NCBI RefSeq assembly: GCF_014645815.1
Contig: NZ_BMML01000006.1
Coordinates: 294,587 to 358,586, forward strand
Length of the DNA stretch: 64,000 nt
Direction of reading: 5' to 3'
Origin: Streptomyces fuscichromogenes
Lineage (GTDB): Bacteria; Actinomycetota; Actinomycetes; Streptomycetales; Streptomycetaceae
Positions 16,779-24,955 of the stretch are shown here, piece after piece. Made by a program: the position numbers and the translations under genes. Positions within the stretch are counted from its first letter, which is position 1. Each line of letters starts with the position of its first letter. The notes under the pieces are model-generated. The model saw only the letters and a program-made list of their open reading frames with translations. It made no database searches and was not told the DNA's origin.

Positions 16779-17993
16779 CTAGACACGACGCGCTTTCGCC
16801 GGTGCGGCCCGATCGGACGAGGAGTGGGTGCGTACCACCCGCGGGCGGATCCGGGGGCGGCCGCGCTCGTAGGTGTGGAACGCCGCCCAGCAGACGGTGA
16901 GCGTCAGGGCGAAGGCCGGCAGCCAGAGCAGGCGGGCCGCGACCCAGGTGAGGCCGTCGGGGGGTGTGTGCAGGCCGGGCAGGCGGCCGAGCAGAAGGCC
17001 GGTGGCCGTGGTCGCCATCAGCGCCGTCTGGTGCCAGAGGAAGATCGTCATCGCGGAGAGGTTCACGAAGGCCACCGCCGCCCAGGCGAGCGGCCTGCGC
17101 ATCGCACGACGCAGCCGCTCGCGCAGGAGCAGGGCGAGGCCGCACTGCGCCAGGCCGAAGGTGACGGCGGCCAGGGTGGGCGGGTCGAGGTTGGAGACGG
17201 CCGAGCCGGGGACGCCGACCATCGAGGCGGGATAGCCCGCGCAGGCGACGAGCCCGGCCGTCGCCGCCGTACCGCCGAGGAGCAGGACCCAGCCGGCGCG
17301 CGGGCGGTCCAGTTCGCCGCGGGCCCAGGCGGCGCCCAGGGTGTACGGCACCAGCCAGCCCGCGGCCAGGTTCACCCAGCCGAGGGCGGCCGGGGCGCCG
17401 AAGCCGAAACGGAGAACGTCCACGTGAAGGACGACGGCCAGCGGCCACAGCGGGTTGAGCCGGGCGACGAGCGGGGTCGCCGCCGTCAGCGCCGCGAAGA
17501 CGACGAGGAACCAGAGCGGGGACAGGGCGAGCTTGCCGAGGGTGCGGACGGTCGTGACGTCGGTGCCGGAGAGGAGCAGGGCGGTGGTCGCGATCGTCCA
17601 GAGGACGAGGAGCGCGGCCACCGGCTTGAAGAGGCGGGACAGGCGGGCCGTCAGCCAGCGGCGGTAGGGGGTGCCCTTGGCCTGGGCCGAGGCGTGGCCG
17701 CGGGTGGCGACATGACCGCCGACCAGGAAGAAGACGGCCAGGGTCTGGAACACCCAGGAGATCGGGGCCAGCCACGGCATGTGCTGGAGAGGACTGCCGG
17801 TGTGCAGCCTGCCGCCGTCCGCCACCAGCGCGGTGACCAGCCAGTGGCCGAGGACCACGCCGAGGACGGCAACCGCGCGGAGCGCGTCCACGGCTCGGTC
17901 GCGGTCGGGTGGGGTGGCGTCGTGCACACGGAGCGCCAGGTGTCGTACGGGGCCCATGGGGTTCGACAGGCTGAGCGTCGGCGTCCTACGCAC
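16779..17993 (-). CDS. Acyltransferase 3 family membrane protein
   Basis: Polytopic membrane acyltransferase of about 404 residues with ten or so hydrophobic segments. The family signature RAVAVLGVVLGHW near the start, with the catalytic-type histidine, is followed by FFLVGGHVATRG and FLWHQTALM. Such proteins transfer acyl groups to sugars, peptidoglycan or membrane compounds. The GTG at 17993 overlaps the stop of the upstream hydrolase gene by eight bases, so the two are likely one operon, with the second kinase gene just downstream. The acceptor molecule is unknown. Confidence 0.88.
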   Translation of the reverse strand: MRRTPTLSLSNPMGPVRHLALRVHDATPPDRDRAVDALRAVAVLGVVLGHWLVTALVADGGRLHTGSPLQHMPWLAPISWVFQTLAVFFLVGGHVATRGHASAQAKGTPYRRWLTARLSRLFKPVAALLVLWTIATTALLLSGTDVTTVRTLGKLALSPLWFLVVFAALTAATPLVARLNPLWPLAVVLHVDVLRFGFGAPAALGWVNLAAGWLVPYTLGAAWARGELDRPRAGWVLLLGGTAATAGLVACAGYPASMVGVPGSAVSNLDPPTLAAVTFGLAQCGLALLLRERLRRAMRRPLAWAAVAFVNLSAMTIFLWHQTALMATTATGLLLGRLPGLHTPPDGLTWVAARLLWLPAFALTLTVCWAAFHTYERGRPRIRPRVVRTHSSSDRAAPAKARRV

Positions 17994-19005
17994 GGGTGAC
18001 CTCCGTTGTCTCGCCGAGGACGATCCGGGCGAGGTTGGCCAGGGAGGCCGAGCCCGGGGTGAAGTAGTCGCTGTGGCCGCCGGGTCCCGCCGCGAAGACA
18101 CGGGCGCCGAAGGCCGGGGACACGGGGTCGGCGCCGAAGCCGACGGTCGTGCCGAAGAGGTCGGCGTGCAGGTGCGGGACCTCGGCTATCCAGTCGGATG
18201 CTCCCCGGCCCGCCCAGACGCGGGCGGAGGTGTGCAGGTCCGCGGCCGAGTCGGCGCCGGTGCCGGGACTGCCGACCAGGGCGATGTCGGTGACGCCGAG
18301 GCCGGTGAGGGTGGGGGCGGCGCGGGCGCAGACCACCGTGCCGTAGGAGTGGCAGAGGAGCGCCACGGAGGCCGGGCCGGGGGCGGTGAGGGTGCGGAGT
18401 TCGCGGATGAACGCGCGCAGCCGCGGGGCGGCTCGGCCGGCCCGCCCCGGGGTGAGCACCGTGGTGCTGATCGTGGCGGGGGTGCGGTAGCCGAGCCAGG
18501 CGACGGCCGCGGTGCGGGTGTCGCCGGGTGCCTCCCGGGTGAGGCGCCGGTACAGGGACGCCGCCATGGTGCGGAAGCGGGCGTAGGTGTCGAGGGTGGT
18601 GTCCGAGCCGGGGACGAGCACGGCGACGCGGGTCGCGTGGGTCACGTCGCCGAAGACCTCGGTGACCTGGCCGTCGCCTCGGGCGTCGAAGCGGAGAAGC
18701 CGCCGGGAGGGGGACGCGAGGGCGCGGTCAGCGGCGGCGCGGTCGGTGTCGCCGTGGGCGGCGGCCATCCGGGCGGCCTCGGCGGCGTCCGCGCGGTTGG
18801 CCTCGTAGGCGGTGGCGAGGGTGGCCGGGGTGAGGCGGTCGGGGAGGGCGGCCGGTGGCGGGGCCGGGATCCGGGGCCGGGCAGCCGCGGAGAGGGGGAG
18901 GACCACGGCGGCGGTGAGCAGGGCGGCGAGCAGGGTGCGGTGCAACCGCCCGCGCCGGCGTGCCCGTTGTCGCTGCCTCCGTCGCTCCCCGGTCACCGCC
19001 GTCAT
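17986..19005 (-). CDS. Secreted or membrane-anchored alpha/beta hydrolase (DUF1023 type)
   Basis: A 339-residue protein with a basic N-terminus and one hydrophobic segment at about residues 24-42, which acts as signal or anchor. The conserved domain is the alpha/beta hydrolase of the DUF1023 family, with the nucleophile elbow LLCHSYGTVV (usually GHSYG; here cysteine replaces the first glycine), oxyanion-side sequence VAVLVPGSDTTLDTY and the late histidine in GGHSDYF. It is co-transcribed with the acyltransferase gene. A pair of 7-base inverted repeats and a 14-base motif shared with the kinase region lie upstream. Confidence 0.86.
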   Translation of the reverse strand: MTAVTGERRRQRQRARRRGRLHRTLLAALLTAAVVLPLSAAARPRIPAPPPAALPDRLTPATLATAYEANRADAAEAARMAAAHGDTDRAAADRALASPSRRLLRFDARGDGQVTEVFGDVTHATRVAVLVPGSDTTLDTYARFRTMAASLYRRLTREAPGDTRTAAVAWLGYRTPATISTTVLTPGRAGRAAPRLRAFIRELRTLTAPGPASVALLCHSYGTVVCARAAPTLTGLGVTDIALVGSPGTGADSAADLHTSARVWAGRGASDWIAEVPHLHADLFGTTVGFGADPVSPAFGARVFAAGPGGHSDYFTPGSASLANLARIVLGETTEVTRA

Positions 19006-19254
19006 GGTCGGTCCCCCCGCTCAGTCCGCCCGGCCGTCGGGCTTGTCTGATCGGGAAATTACGGAGCCGACCGTGTCGCTCGCGTCCCGCCTGAGAACTC
19101 ACCTTGCGGGTAGCTCTCAGGTACTACGGGTATGTGAGGGGGCAAGACGTAGGGGTCCCGGAGGCTCAGAGGCGCCCCGGCCAACGGACCACGCCCGGCC
19201 GTCGGACCACACCCCGGGCGGCGGACCACACCCCCGTCATCGGATCGGCCGGGC
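19006..19254. promoter_or_regulatory. Intergenic region with inverted repeat and shared 14-mer
   Basis: This region in front of the minus-strand hydrolase gene holds CCTGAGA at 19090-19096 and its complement TCTCAGG at 19115-19121. The second half belongs to the 14-mer at 19115-19128 also found before the first kinase gene. The layout (two 7-base half sites, centres about 25 bases apart) would suit a dimeric regulator. The other half of the region shows only a short GGAC/CACCCC-rich stretch near the end of the next gene. No terminator hairpin was recognised. Confidence 0.4.
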
Positions 19255-20130
19255 TCACCAGGCCAGTTGGGCGATCTCCTCCGCCACCACCGCGCAGGCG
19301 TCCGCCGCCGGGTCGATGAGCGGGAAGTGACCGACGTCCTCCAGGAGCGTCAGACCCACCACCTCGCCCGCCTTGGCCGCCGCCTCCGCGTAGGACTCGG
19401 CGACCGCGTGCGGGACGACCACGTCCGTACGGCCCTGGACCAGGGTGGTCGCGATGCCGGTCGGAAGCAGCAGCGCCGGGTCGGCATACCGCTGACGGTC
19501 GGTGAACTTCTCTTCGCCGCCCAGGAGTTGCAGCGCCGCGTTGCCGCAGACGTCCAGTTTCTCGGCCATCGCGAAGTCCGCGATCGGAGCCAGCGCCACG
19601 ACCCCGCGCAGCAGCGCCGGACCGGAGGTACGCCACCCGGAGTCCGCCGGGAGGACGTGCCGTGCCGCCGCCCACAGCGCCAGGTGGCCGCCGGCCGAGT
19701 GGCCGGTGAGGACCGTGCGGCGCGGGTCCGCCCGCGGCACCGCCTCGCGGACCAGGGCGGGCAGGGCGTCCAGCGCCGCCGCCACGTCGTCGAAGGTGTC
19801 CGGCCAGCGGCCCGCCACCGGGGCCGTACCGCCCTGCGCGGGGAGCGCGGCGCCACGCCGGTACTCGACGTTGGCCACCGCGAAGCCGCGCCGGGCCAGG
19901 CAGTCGGCGAACGGGGTGATGTGGCCGCGGTCGTACGCCGCCCGCCACGCGCCCCCGTGCAGGACCACGACCAGCGGGACCAGGGGCTCGTCGGTACGCG
20001 GGGCGTAGAAGTCGATCAGCTGGTCGGGGTGGTCGCCGTAGGCGGCCGTGACGTCGGGCGCGACGTGCGGGTGCGAGAAGGCCGACTCCTCCTCGGCGGC
20101 GGCCCGTGCTGCTGCGTCGTCGTCCGGCAT
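19255..20130 (-). CDS. Alpha/beta hydrolase, probable kynurenine formamidase
   Basis: Esterase-type hydrolase of 291 residues. It has the oxyanion motif VVLHGGAWRAAYD, the nucleophile S145 in LTGHSAGGHLALW, an aspartate in VQGRTDVVVP and a histidine in LEDVGHFPLID, the full catalytic triad. HGGAW is typical of kynurenine formamidases of the esterase/lipase type. It lies directly downstream of kynureninase and tryptophan 2,3-dioxygenase on the same strand, so hydrolysis of N-formylkynurenine is the most likely role. ATG 20130 is chosen for its GAGAGG site; longer reading has none. The specific substrate is inferred from context. Confidence 0.8.
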   Translation of the reverse strand: MPDDDAAARAAAEEESAFSHPHVAPDVTAAYGDHPDQLIDFYAPRTDEPLVPLVVVLHGGAWRAAYDRGHITPFADCLARRGFAVANVEYRRGAALPAQGGTAPVAGRWPDTFDDVAAALDALPALVREAVPRADPRRTVLTGHSAGGHLALWAAARHVLPADSGWRTSGPALLRGVVALAPIADFAMAEKLDVCGNAALQLLGGEEKFTDRQRYADPALLLPTGIATTLVQGRTDVVVPHAVAESYAEAAAKAGEVVGLTLLEDVGHFPLIDPAADACAVVAEEIAQLAW

Positions 20131-20313
20131 GCTCCAACCTCTCAGCGGCGTAATCATGTTGGCGGACCAGTGGGGGAATTCGGCCGTTGGCCGGGACGGT
20201 ATCAGCCCGGTGACGTGCGCGGACACGCGGATGTGACGCACGGTGAGGAATGCTCGGTTCTGTACCGTCCCGGCTTTCCACCCGCCGGTCGCTATGTCTC
20301 CAAGTCGCTGCCG

Positions 20314-21501
20314 CTACGACCCCAAGACCTCCCCCAGCACCCGTGCCGCCCGTTCCGCGTCCGCGAAGCCGACGTACAGCGGGGTGAAGCCGAAGCGGAG
20401 CACGTCCGGGTGCCGGAAGTCCCCGACCACACCCCGCTCGATCAGCCGTTTCATGACGTCCCCGGCGTCCGCGCAGCGCAGCGCGATCTGGCTGCCGCGC
20501 TCCTCGTGGGCCACCGGGGTCACGCACCGCACGCGGTCCGCCGGCGCATACGCCTCGACGCACTCCAGGAAGAAGTCCGTCAGGGCGAGCGACTTGGCGC
20601 GCACGGCCGTCACCGGCACGCCGTCCCACACCTCCAGCGCCGCCTCCAGGGCGAGCATGGAGAGGATGTCCGGGGTGCCGACGCGACCGCGCAGCGCGCC
20701 CGGGGCGGCCTCGTACCCCGAGCGCATCCCGAACGGCTCGGCGTGCGAGTTCCAGCCGGGCAGCGGGGAGTCGAAGCCGTCCTGCAGCTCCCGTCGCACG
20801 TACAGGTACGCCGGTGAACCCGGGCCGCCGTTCAGGTACTTGTAGGTGCAGCCGACCGCCAGGTCGACCCCGTGCTCGTCGAGGCCCACCGGCAGGGCGC
20901 CCGCGCTGTGGCACAGGTCCCAGACGGACACCGCGCCGGCCGCGCGCACGGCGGCGGTGAGGGACGGCAGGTCGTGCAGCCGGCCCGTGCGGTAGTCGAC
21001 GTGGTTCAGCAGCACGGCCGCGGTACGGGCGCCCAGCGCCGCCGGGACCTCGGCGGGTGCGAGCGGGCGCAGCGTGCAGCCGGTCAGACGGGCCGCCGAC
21101 TCGGCGATGTAGCCGTCCGTGGGGAACGTCGTCGCGTCCACCAGGATCTCGTCACGGCCCTCCCCCGTCAGCCGCACCGCGCCGACAAGTGCCTTGAAGA
21201 CGTTGACACTTGTCGAGTCCCCGACCACGATCTGGCCGGCCGCCGCGCCGACCAGCGGGGCGATCCGGTCGCCGATCCGCTCCGGCGCCGTCCACCAGCC
21301 GCTCTCGTCCCAGGACCGGATCCGCAGCTCGCCCCACTGCCGCCGGACGACGTCCTCGACCCGGCCGGGGACGTGTGCGGGCAGGGCGCCCAGCGAATTG
21401 CCGTCCAGGTAGACGACCTCGTCGAGGACGAAGCGGTCCCGCACCCCGGCCAGCTCGTCCTCGGCGTCCAGCTTCTGTGCCCTCAGGGCCCGCTCAGACA
21501 T
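20314..21501 (-). CDS. kynU: Kynureninase
   Basis: PLP enzyme that cleaves kynurenine to anthranilate and alanine, 395 residues, fold type I. The PLP lysine is K221 in GCTYKYLNGGPGSPAYLYV, preceded by the aspartate in SVWDLCHSAGALP that holds the pyridine nitrogen. YLDGNSLGALP near the start is a kynureninase hallmark. The ATG overlaps the end of the dioxygenase gene by eight bases, so both are translated together. With the dioxygenase and a formamidase it makes a complete route from tryptophan to anthranilate. Confidence 0.95.
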   Translation of the reverse strand: MSERALRAQKLDAEDELAGVRDRFVLDEVVYLDGNSLGALPAHVPGRVEDVVRRQWGELRIRSWDESGWWTAPERIGDRIAPLVGAAAGQIVVGDSTSVNVFKALVGAVRLTGEGRDEILVDATTFPTDGYIAESAARLTGCTLRPLAPAEVPAALGARTAAVLLNHVDYRTGRLHDLPSLTAAVRAAGAVSVWDLCHSAGALPVGLDEHGVDLAVGCTYKYLNGGPGSPAYLYVRRELQDGFDSPLPGWNSHAEPFGMRSGYEAAPGALRGRVGTPDILSMLALEAALEVWDGVPVTAVRAKSLALTDFFLECVEAYAPADRVRCVTPVAHEERGSQIALRCADAGDVMKRLIERGVVGDFRHPDVLRFGFTPLYVGFADAERAARVLGEVLGS

Positions 21502-22333
21502 GGGACCTCGCCGTCCACAGCTCAGGGAACACGTTCTTGCGGGCCCGCTTCTCCAGCCAGGCGACCCCGGCCGAGCCACCGGTACCGGGCTTGGCTCCCA
21601 TGGCCCGGCGGGTGGCGACCAGGTGGTCGTTGCGCCAGCGCCAGACGAGCTCGGCGACGTCGGTAAGCGCCTCACCGAGACGGGCGAGGCCGGCGTCGCC
21701 GTCACCGGAGTAGACGGCCGTCCAGGCGGCCTCGACGGCCTCGGACGGCGTGTAGGGCAGTGATGTGTCACGCTCCAGCACCGCGTCCGGGATCGGATGC
21801 CCGCGGCGCGCCAGTACCCGCACCACCTCGTCGTACAGACTCGGCTCGTGCAGCGCCTTCTCCAGTTCCGCGTGCACGCGCGGCGCGGCGCGGTGCGGGA
21901 CGAGCATGGACGCGGACTTGTCGCCGAGCAGGAACTCCATCCGCCGGTACATCGCCGACTGGAAGCCGGAACCCTCGCCGAGGGCCGAGCGGTAGGAGTT
22001 GAACTGGGCGGGGGTGAGCTGGCCGAGCGGCTTCCAGGAGGCGTTCAGCGCCTCCAGTTCACGGGTGGAACGCTTCAGCGCGGCGATCGCCGTGGGCAGG
22101 TCGTCACCGCGCAGCGCCGCCGCGGCCGTCTCCCACTCGTGCACGATGACGGTGAACCACAGCTCCATCACCTGGGTGGTGACCAGGAAGACCATCTCTC
22201 CGGGATCGTCGGAGAGGGTGTGCTGGAGGTGGGTGAGCACGTCCGCCCTGACGTAGTCCTCGTAGGGGGTCGTGCCGGCGAAGTCGAGATGCGGGGTCTC
22301 GGGCTCGTTGGTTGCGAGAGCCTCTTGGGACAT
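21494..22333 (-). CDS. kynA: Tryptophan 2,3-dioxygenase
   Basis: Heme enzyme opening the indole ring of tryptophan to give N-formylkynurenine, 279 residues. The distal part carries WRWRNDHLVATRRAMGAKPG followed by TGGSAGVAWL, placing the proximal heme histidine at 237, and FNSYRSALGEGSGFQSAMYR (111-130) lines the substrate pocket. ATG 22333 is preceded by CAGGAGA, so the upstream open frame is not used. First gene of the kynurenine operon. In Streptomyces such clusters may serve tryptophan catabolism or feed anthranilate or kynurenine into secondary metabolites; nothing in the window decides between these. Confidence 0.95.
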   Translation of the reverse strand: MSQEALATNEPETPHLDFAGTTPYEDYVRADVLTHLQHTLSDDPGEMVFLVTTQVMELWFTVIVHEWETAAAALRGDDLPTAIAALKRSTRELEALNASWKPLGQLTPAQFNSYRSALGEGSGFQSAMYRRMEFLLGDKSASMLVPHRAAPRVHAELEKALHEPSLYDEVVRVLARRGHPIPDAVLERDTSLPYTPSEAVEAAWTAVYSGDGDAGLARLGEALTDVAELVWRWRNDHLVATRRAMGAKPGTGGSAGVAWLEKRARKNVFPELWTARSHV

Positions 22334-22480
22334 CGCTGTCTCCTGTTGTACTCCGGGTAGCGGTCCGCCCCTGCCGATGCCGACACGGGGGCCCCGGTCC
22401 CCACCGGCATCTTCCGCAACATAACCCGCATCCGGCAAGGCCCGCCTGTCGCCAGACGGGCCAGACGGCCGAACGAGCGG

Positions 22481-22894
22481 CTAGCCGAGGGCCTCGGCCG
22501 CGGTCGGCGAGGAGTCCTTCAGGAACTGCGTGCAGCGCTCGTACTCCTCCTTCTCGCCGATGGCTCCGGCGGCCCGGGCCAGGGCGTGCAGGGCGCGCAG
22601 GAAGCCACGGTTGGGCGCGTGCTCCCAGGGGACCGGCCCATGCCCCTTCCAGCCGTTGCGGCGCAGCGCGTCCAGGCCGCGGTGGTAGCCCGTACGGGCG
22701 TAGGCGTACGACTCGACGACCGAGCCGCGCTCGAACGCGTCGTCGGCGAGCTGGGCCCAGGCGAGCGAGGAGGTGGGGTACTTGGCGGCGACGTCCGCGG
22801 GGGCGGTGCCCTGTTCGAGGAGCTCGCGGGGGGCGGGCTCGTCGGGGAGGTGGGTGGGGGGCGGCCCGCCGAGGAGGTTCTGGTGGATGCTCAT
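22481..22894 (-). CDS. DUF3151 protein
   Basis: A 137-residue soluble protein of the DUF3151 family, widely conserved in actinobacteria and of unknown function. The segment AWAQLADDAFERGSVVESYA followed by YARTGYHRGLDALRRNGWKG and VPWEHAPNRGFLRALHALARAAG is the family core. The start ATG at 22894 matches the usual MSIHQNLLGGPPPTHLP beginning, though no strong ribosome site precedes it and the reading frame stays open upstream to 23404. It lies near fructose-bisphosphate aldolase as in other streptomycetes. Confidence 0.9.
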   Translation of the reverse strand: MSIHQNLLGGPPPTHLPDEPAPRELLEQGTAPADVAAKYPTSSLAWAQLADDAFERGSVVESYAYARTGYHRGLDALRRNGWKGHGPVPWEHAPNRGFLRALHALARAAGAIGEKEEYERCTQFLKDSSPTAAEALG

Positions 22895-23404
22895 GGTGGC
22901 CAGTCTGAGGGATCGGCGCGCCGCCCAGGCCACCGTGCCGGTTCCGAGGTGTGCCTGGGCGAACGTCCAGAACCCCGTCCCGTCGTATCCGGTGTCGTAC
23001 GGCACGCCGGTGCCCGCGGCCACGTCGGAGTCGTCTCCGGCGCCGGACACCGCGACGGTGTCGAGGGCGTGTGCCGCCTTCGTGACCGCCGCCGCGAGCG
23101 AGGGCCGCGCCGTCGCTCCGCGCGAGAAGCCGACCGTGACGCCGGGAGTGACGCCGGGAGTGACGCCGGGAGTGGCGAACCACTGGACGGCCCGCACGTC
23201 GTTCTCGCCCATCCAGTACATGGCCCGGAACGGCTGGGTGGGCCTGTTCCAGGGCTGCGCGTACTGCAGGGTCAGGCGCGAGTCCGTGAACGGCCCTCCG
23301 TCGACTGACTCCGTCAGGTTCCCCGACGCGTCGACGCTCACGCCGAGGACCACCTTCCGGGAGGCCGCGCGCGCCGGAAGAGGGCACCACCGAATTGCGT
23401 GCAC
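22895..23404 (-). pseudogene. Unrecognised ORF fused in frame upstream of the DUF3151 gene
   Basis: The DUF3151 frame continues upstream for 170 codons with credible protein-like composition (RLTLQYAQPWNRPTQPFRAM, YWMGENDVRAVQWF, GTGFWTFAQAHLGTGTVAW). It includes three 12-base tandem repeats (coding Thr-Pro-Gly-Val, around 23139-23174). No family was recognised, no good start codon or ribosome site is visible at its beginning and there is no stop before the DUF3151 start. It could be a gene remnant that has lost its stop, or a run-through translation extension of DUF3151. This is uncertain. Confidence 0.35.
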
Positions 23405-23444
23405 GATCAGCTTGCAGGGCGGGGCGGCTCGGGATTCCCGCCGG

Positions 23445-24887
23445 TCAGCTGCGGCCGTCCGTCTCCAGCGGCGGCGTCGTGACGTTCCCGTGCCGACGGC
23501 ACTCCGGGCGTACGCAGCCCGGGGCCGGGCGCCGTACCAGCGTGAAGGCCAGCACCGCGCCGACCACCAGCACGCCCGCGCAGATGGGCATGGCCCGGTC
23601 GAACGCCTTGTCGAACGCCGTGGGCGACCGGTAGGCCTCCGGCCCCATCCCGGCCAGCAGCGGCAGCGCCGCCACCGCGAGCAGGCCGGCGGCGCGGGCC
23701 GCCGCGTTGTTGATGCCGCTGGCGATGCCCGCCCGCGCGGTGTCCACGGAGGCGAGGACGGAGGCGGTGAGCGGGGCCACCAGGACGACCATGCCGACGC
23801 CCTGGACCAGGACCGCCGGCAGCACGTCGGTCAGATAGTCCGCGTGTGCGCCGACGCGCAGCATCAGGAGCATCGCGGTGGCGCAGAGCAGCGGGCCCAC
23901 CGTTAGGGGGATGCGGGGGCCGATGCGGTCGGCCAGGGCACCCGAGCGGGCGGAGAACAGCAGCATCAGGGCCGTCGTCGGCAGCAGTGCCGTACCGGCG
24001 GCCAGCGCCGAGTAGCCCGCCACCACCTGGAGTTGCAGCGCGGTGAGGAAGAAGTAGCCGCCGAACGCGCCGTACACGCACAGGGTGACGACGTTGAGTG
24101 CCGTGAACTGGCGGGAGCCGAAGATGTCCAGCGGGAGCATCGGGTCCTGGCGGCGTTTCTCGACGTACCCGAAGGCCACCCCGGCCGCGACGCCCGCCAC
24201 CGCGAGCAGGGACGCGGTACCGGCCTCGATCAGCGCGAAGGTGACCAGGCCGAGGGCCAGGGCGCCCAGCACCGCGCCGAGGACGTCGAAACGGCCGTGG
24301 GCGCGTCCGTCGGCCGACTCGGGGACGTGGCGCAGGGCGACGGGGACGCAGAGCAGGGCCAGCGGGACGTTGAGGAGGAACACCCAGCGCCAGCCCGGAC
24401 CGTCCACCAGCCAGCCGCCGAGGAAGGGCCCCACCGCCGCGCCGATGCCGCCGAAGCCGGACCACAGGCCGACCGCGCGGGCCCGGTCGTCGGGGTGGAA
24501 GGAGGCCTGGATGAGGGCCAGGGAGCCGGGGGTGAGCAGGGCGCCGCCGATGCCCTGGAGAGCGCGGGCGGCGATCAGCATCGCGTCGTTCGGAGCGAGG
24601 CCGCACATCAGGGACGCGGCCGCGAACCAGACGACGCCCACCACGAAGACCTTCCGGCGGCCGTAGCGGTCGCCGAGCGAGCCGCCGAGCAGGATCAGGC
24701 CGGCCAGCGTGAGCATGTACGCGTTGACCGTCCACTGGAGGGCGGACAGGCTCGCGTCCAGATCCTCCCCGATGCGGGGCAGGGCGACGTTGACGACCGT
24801 CGAGTCCAGCATCGCCATGCTGGAGCCGAGGACGGTGGTGAGCAGAATCCACTTGCCCTGGGAGGAGGCCAGCCGGACGTCGGGCAT
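23445..24887 (-). CDS. MFS drug exporter, DHA2 (14-helix) family
   Basis: Proton-driven efflux protein of 480 residues with about fourteen membrane helices. Motif C of drug antiporters appears as GPFLGGWLVDGPGWRW, motif A as LGGSLGDRYGRRKVFV, and motif D1 as MAMLDSTVVNVALPRI, together typical of EmrB/QacA-type exporters. The C-terminus is a short cytoplasmic tail with CVRPECRRHG. It stands as a single gene between the aldolase and the uncertain ORF; no regulator is adjacent. Substrate is unknown. Confidence 0.92.
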   Translation of the reverse strand: MPDVRLASSQGKWILLTTVLGSSMAMLDSTVVNVALPRIGEDLDASLSALQWTVNAYMLTLAGLILLGGSLGDRYGRRKVFVVGVVWFAAASLMCGLAPNDAMLIAARALQGIGGALLTPGSLALIQASFHPDDRARAVGLWSGFGGIGAAVGPFLGGWLVDGPGWRWVFLLNVPLALLCVPVALRHVPESADGRAHGRFDVLGAVLGALALGLVTFALIEAGTASLLAVAGVAAGVAFGYVEKRRQDPMLPLDIFGSRQFTALNVVTLCVYGAFGGYFFLTALQLQVVAGYSALAAGTALLPTTALMLLFSARSGALADRIGPRIPLTVGPLLCATAMLLMLRVGAHADYLTDVLPAVLVQGVGMVVLVAPLTASVLASVDTARAGIASGINNAAARAAGLLAVAALPLLAGMGPEAYRSPTAFDKAFDRAMPICAGVLVVGAVLAFTLVRRPAPGCVRPECRRHGNVTTPPLETDGRS

Positions 24888-24955
24888 GGTTCCAGGTATA
24901 CAGCGGACCCGGCGCCGTAGAACAGACGCCGGGTCCGACGGGAGCGGGCGCCCGC

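Noticed and set aside
23139..23175. CRISPR-like or satellite repeat
   Set aside because: Only three direct 12-base units without spacers, within a coding-like frame; a simple tandem repeat.
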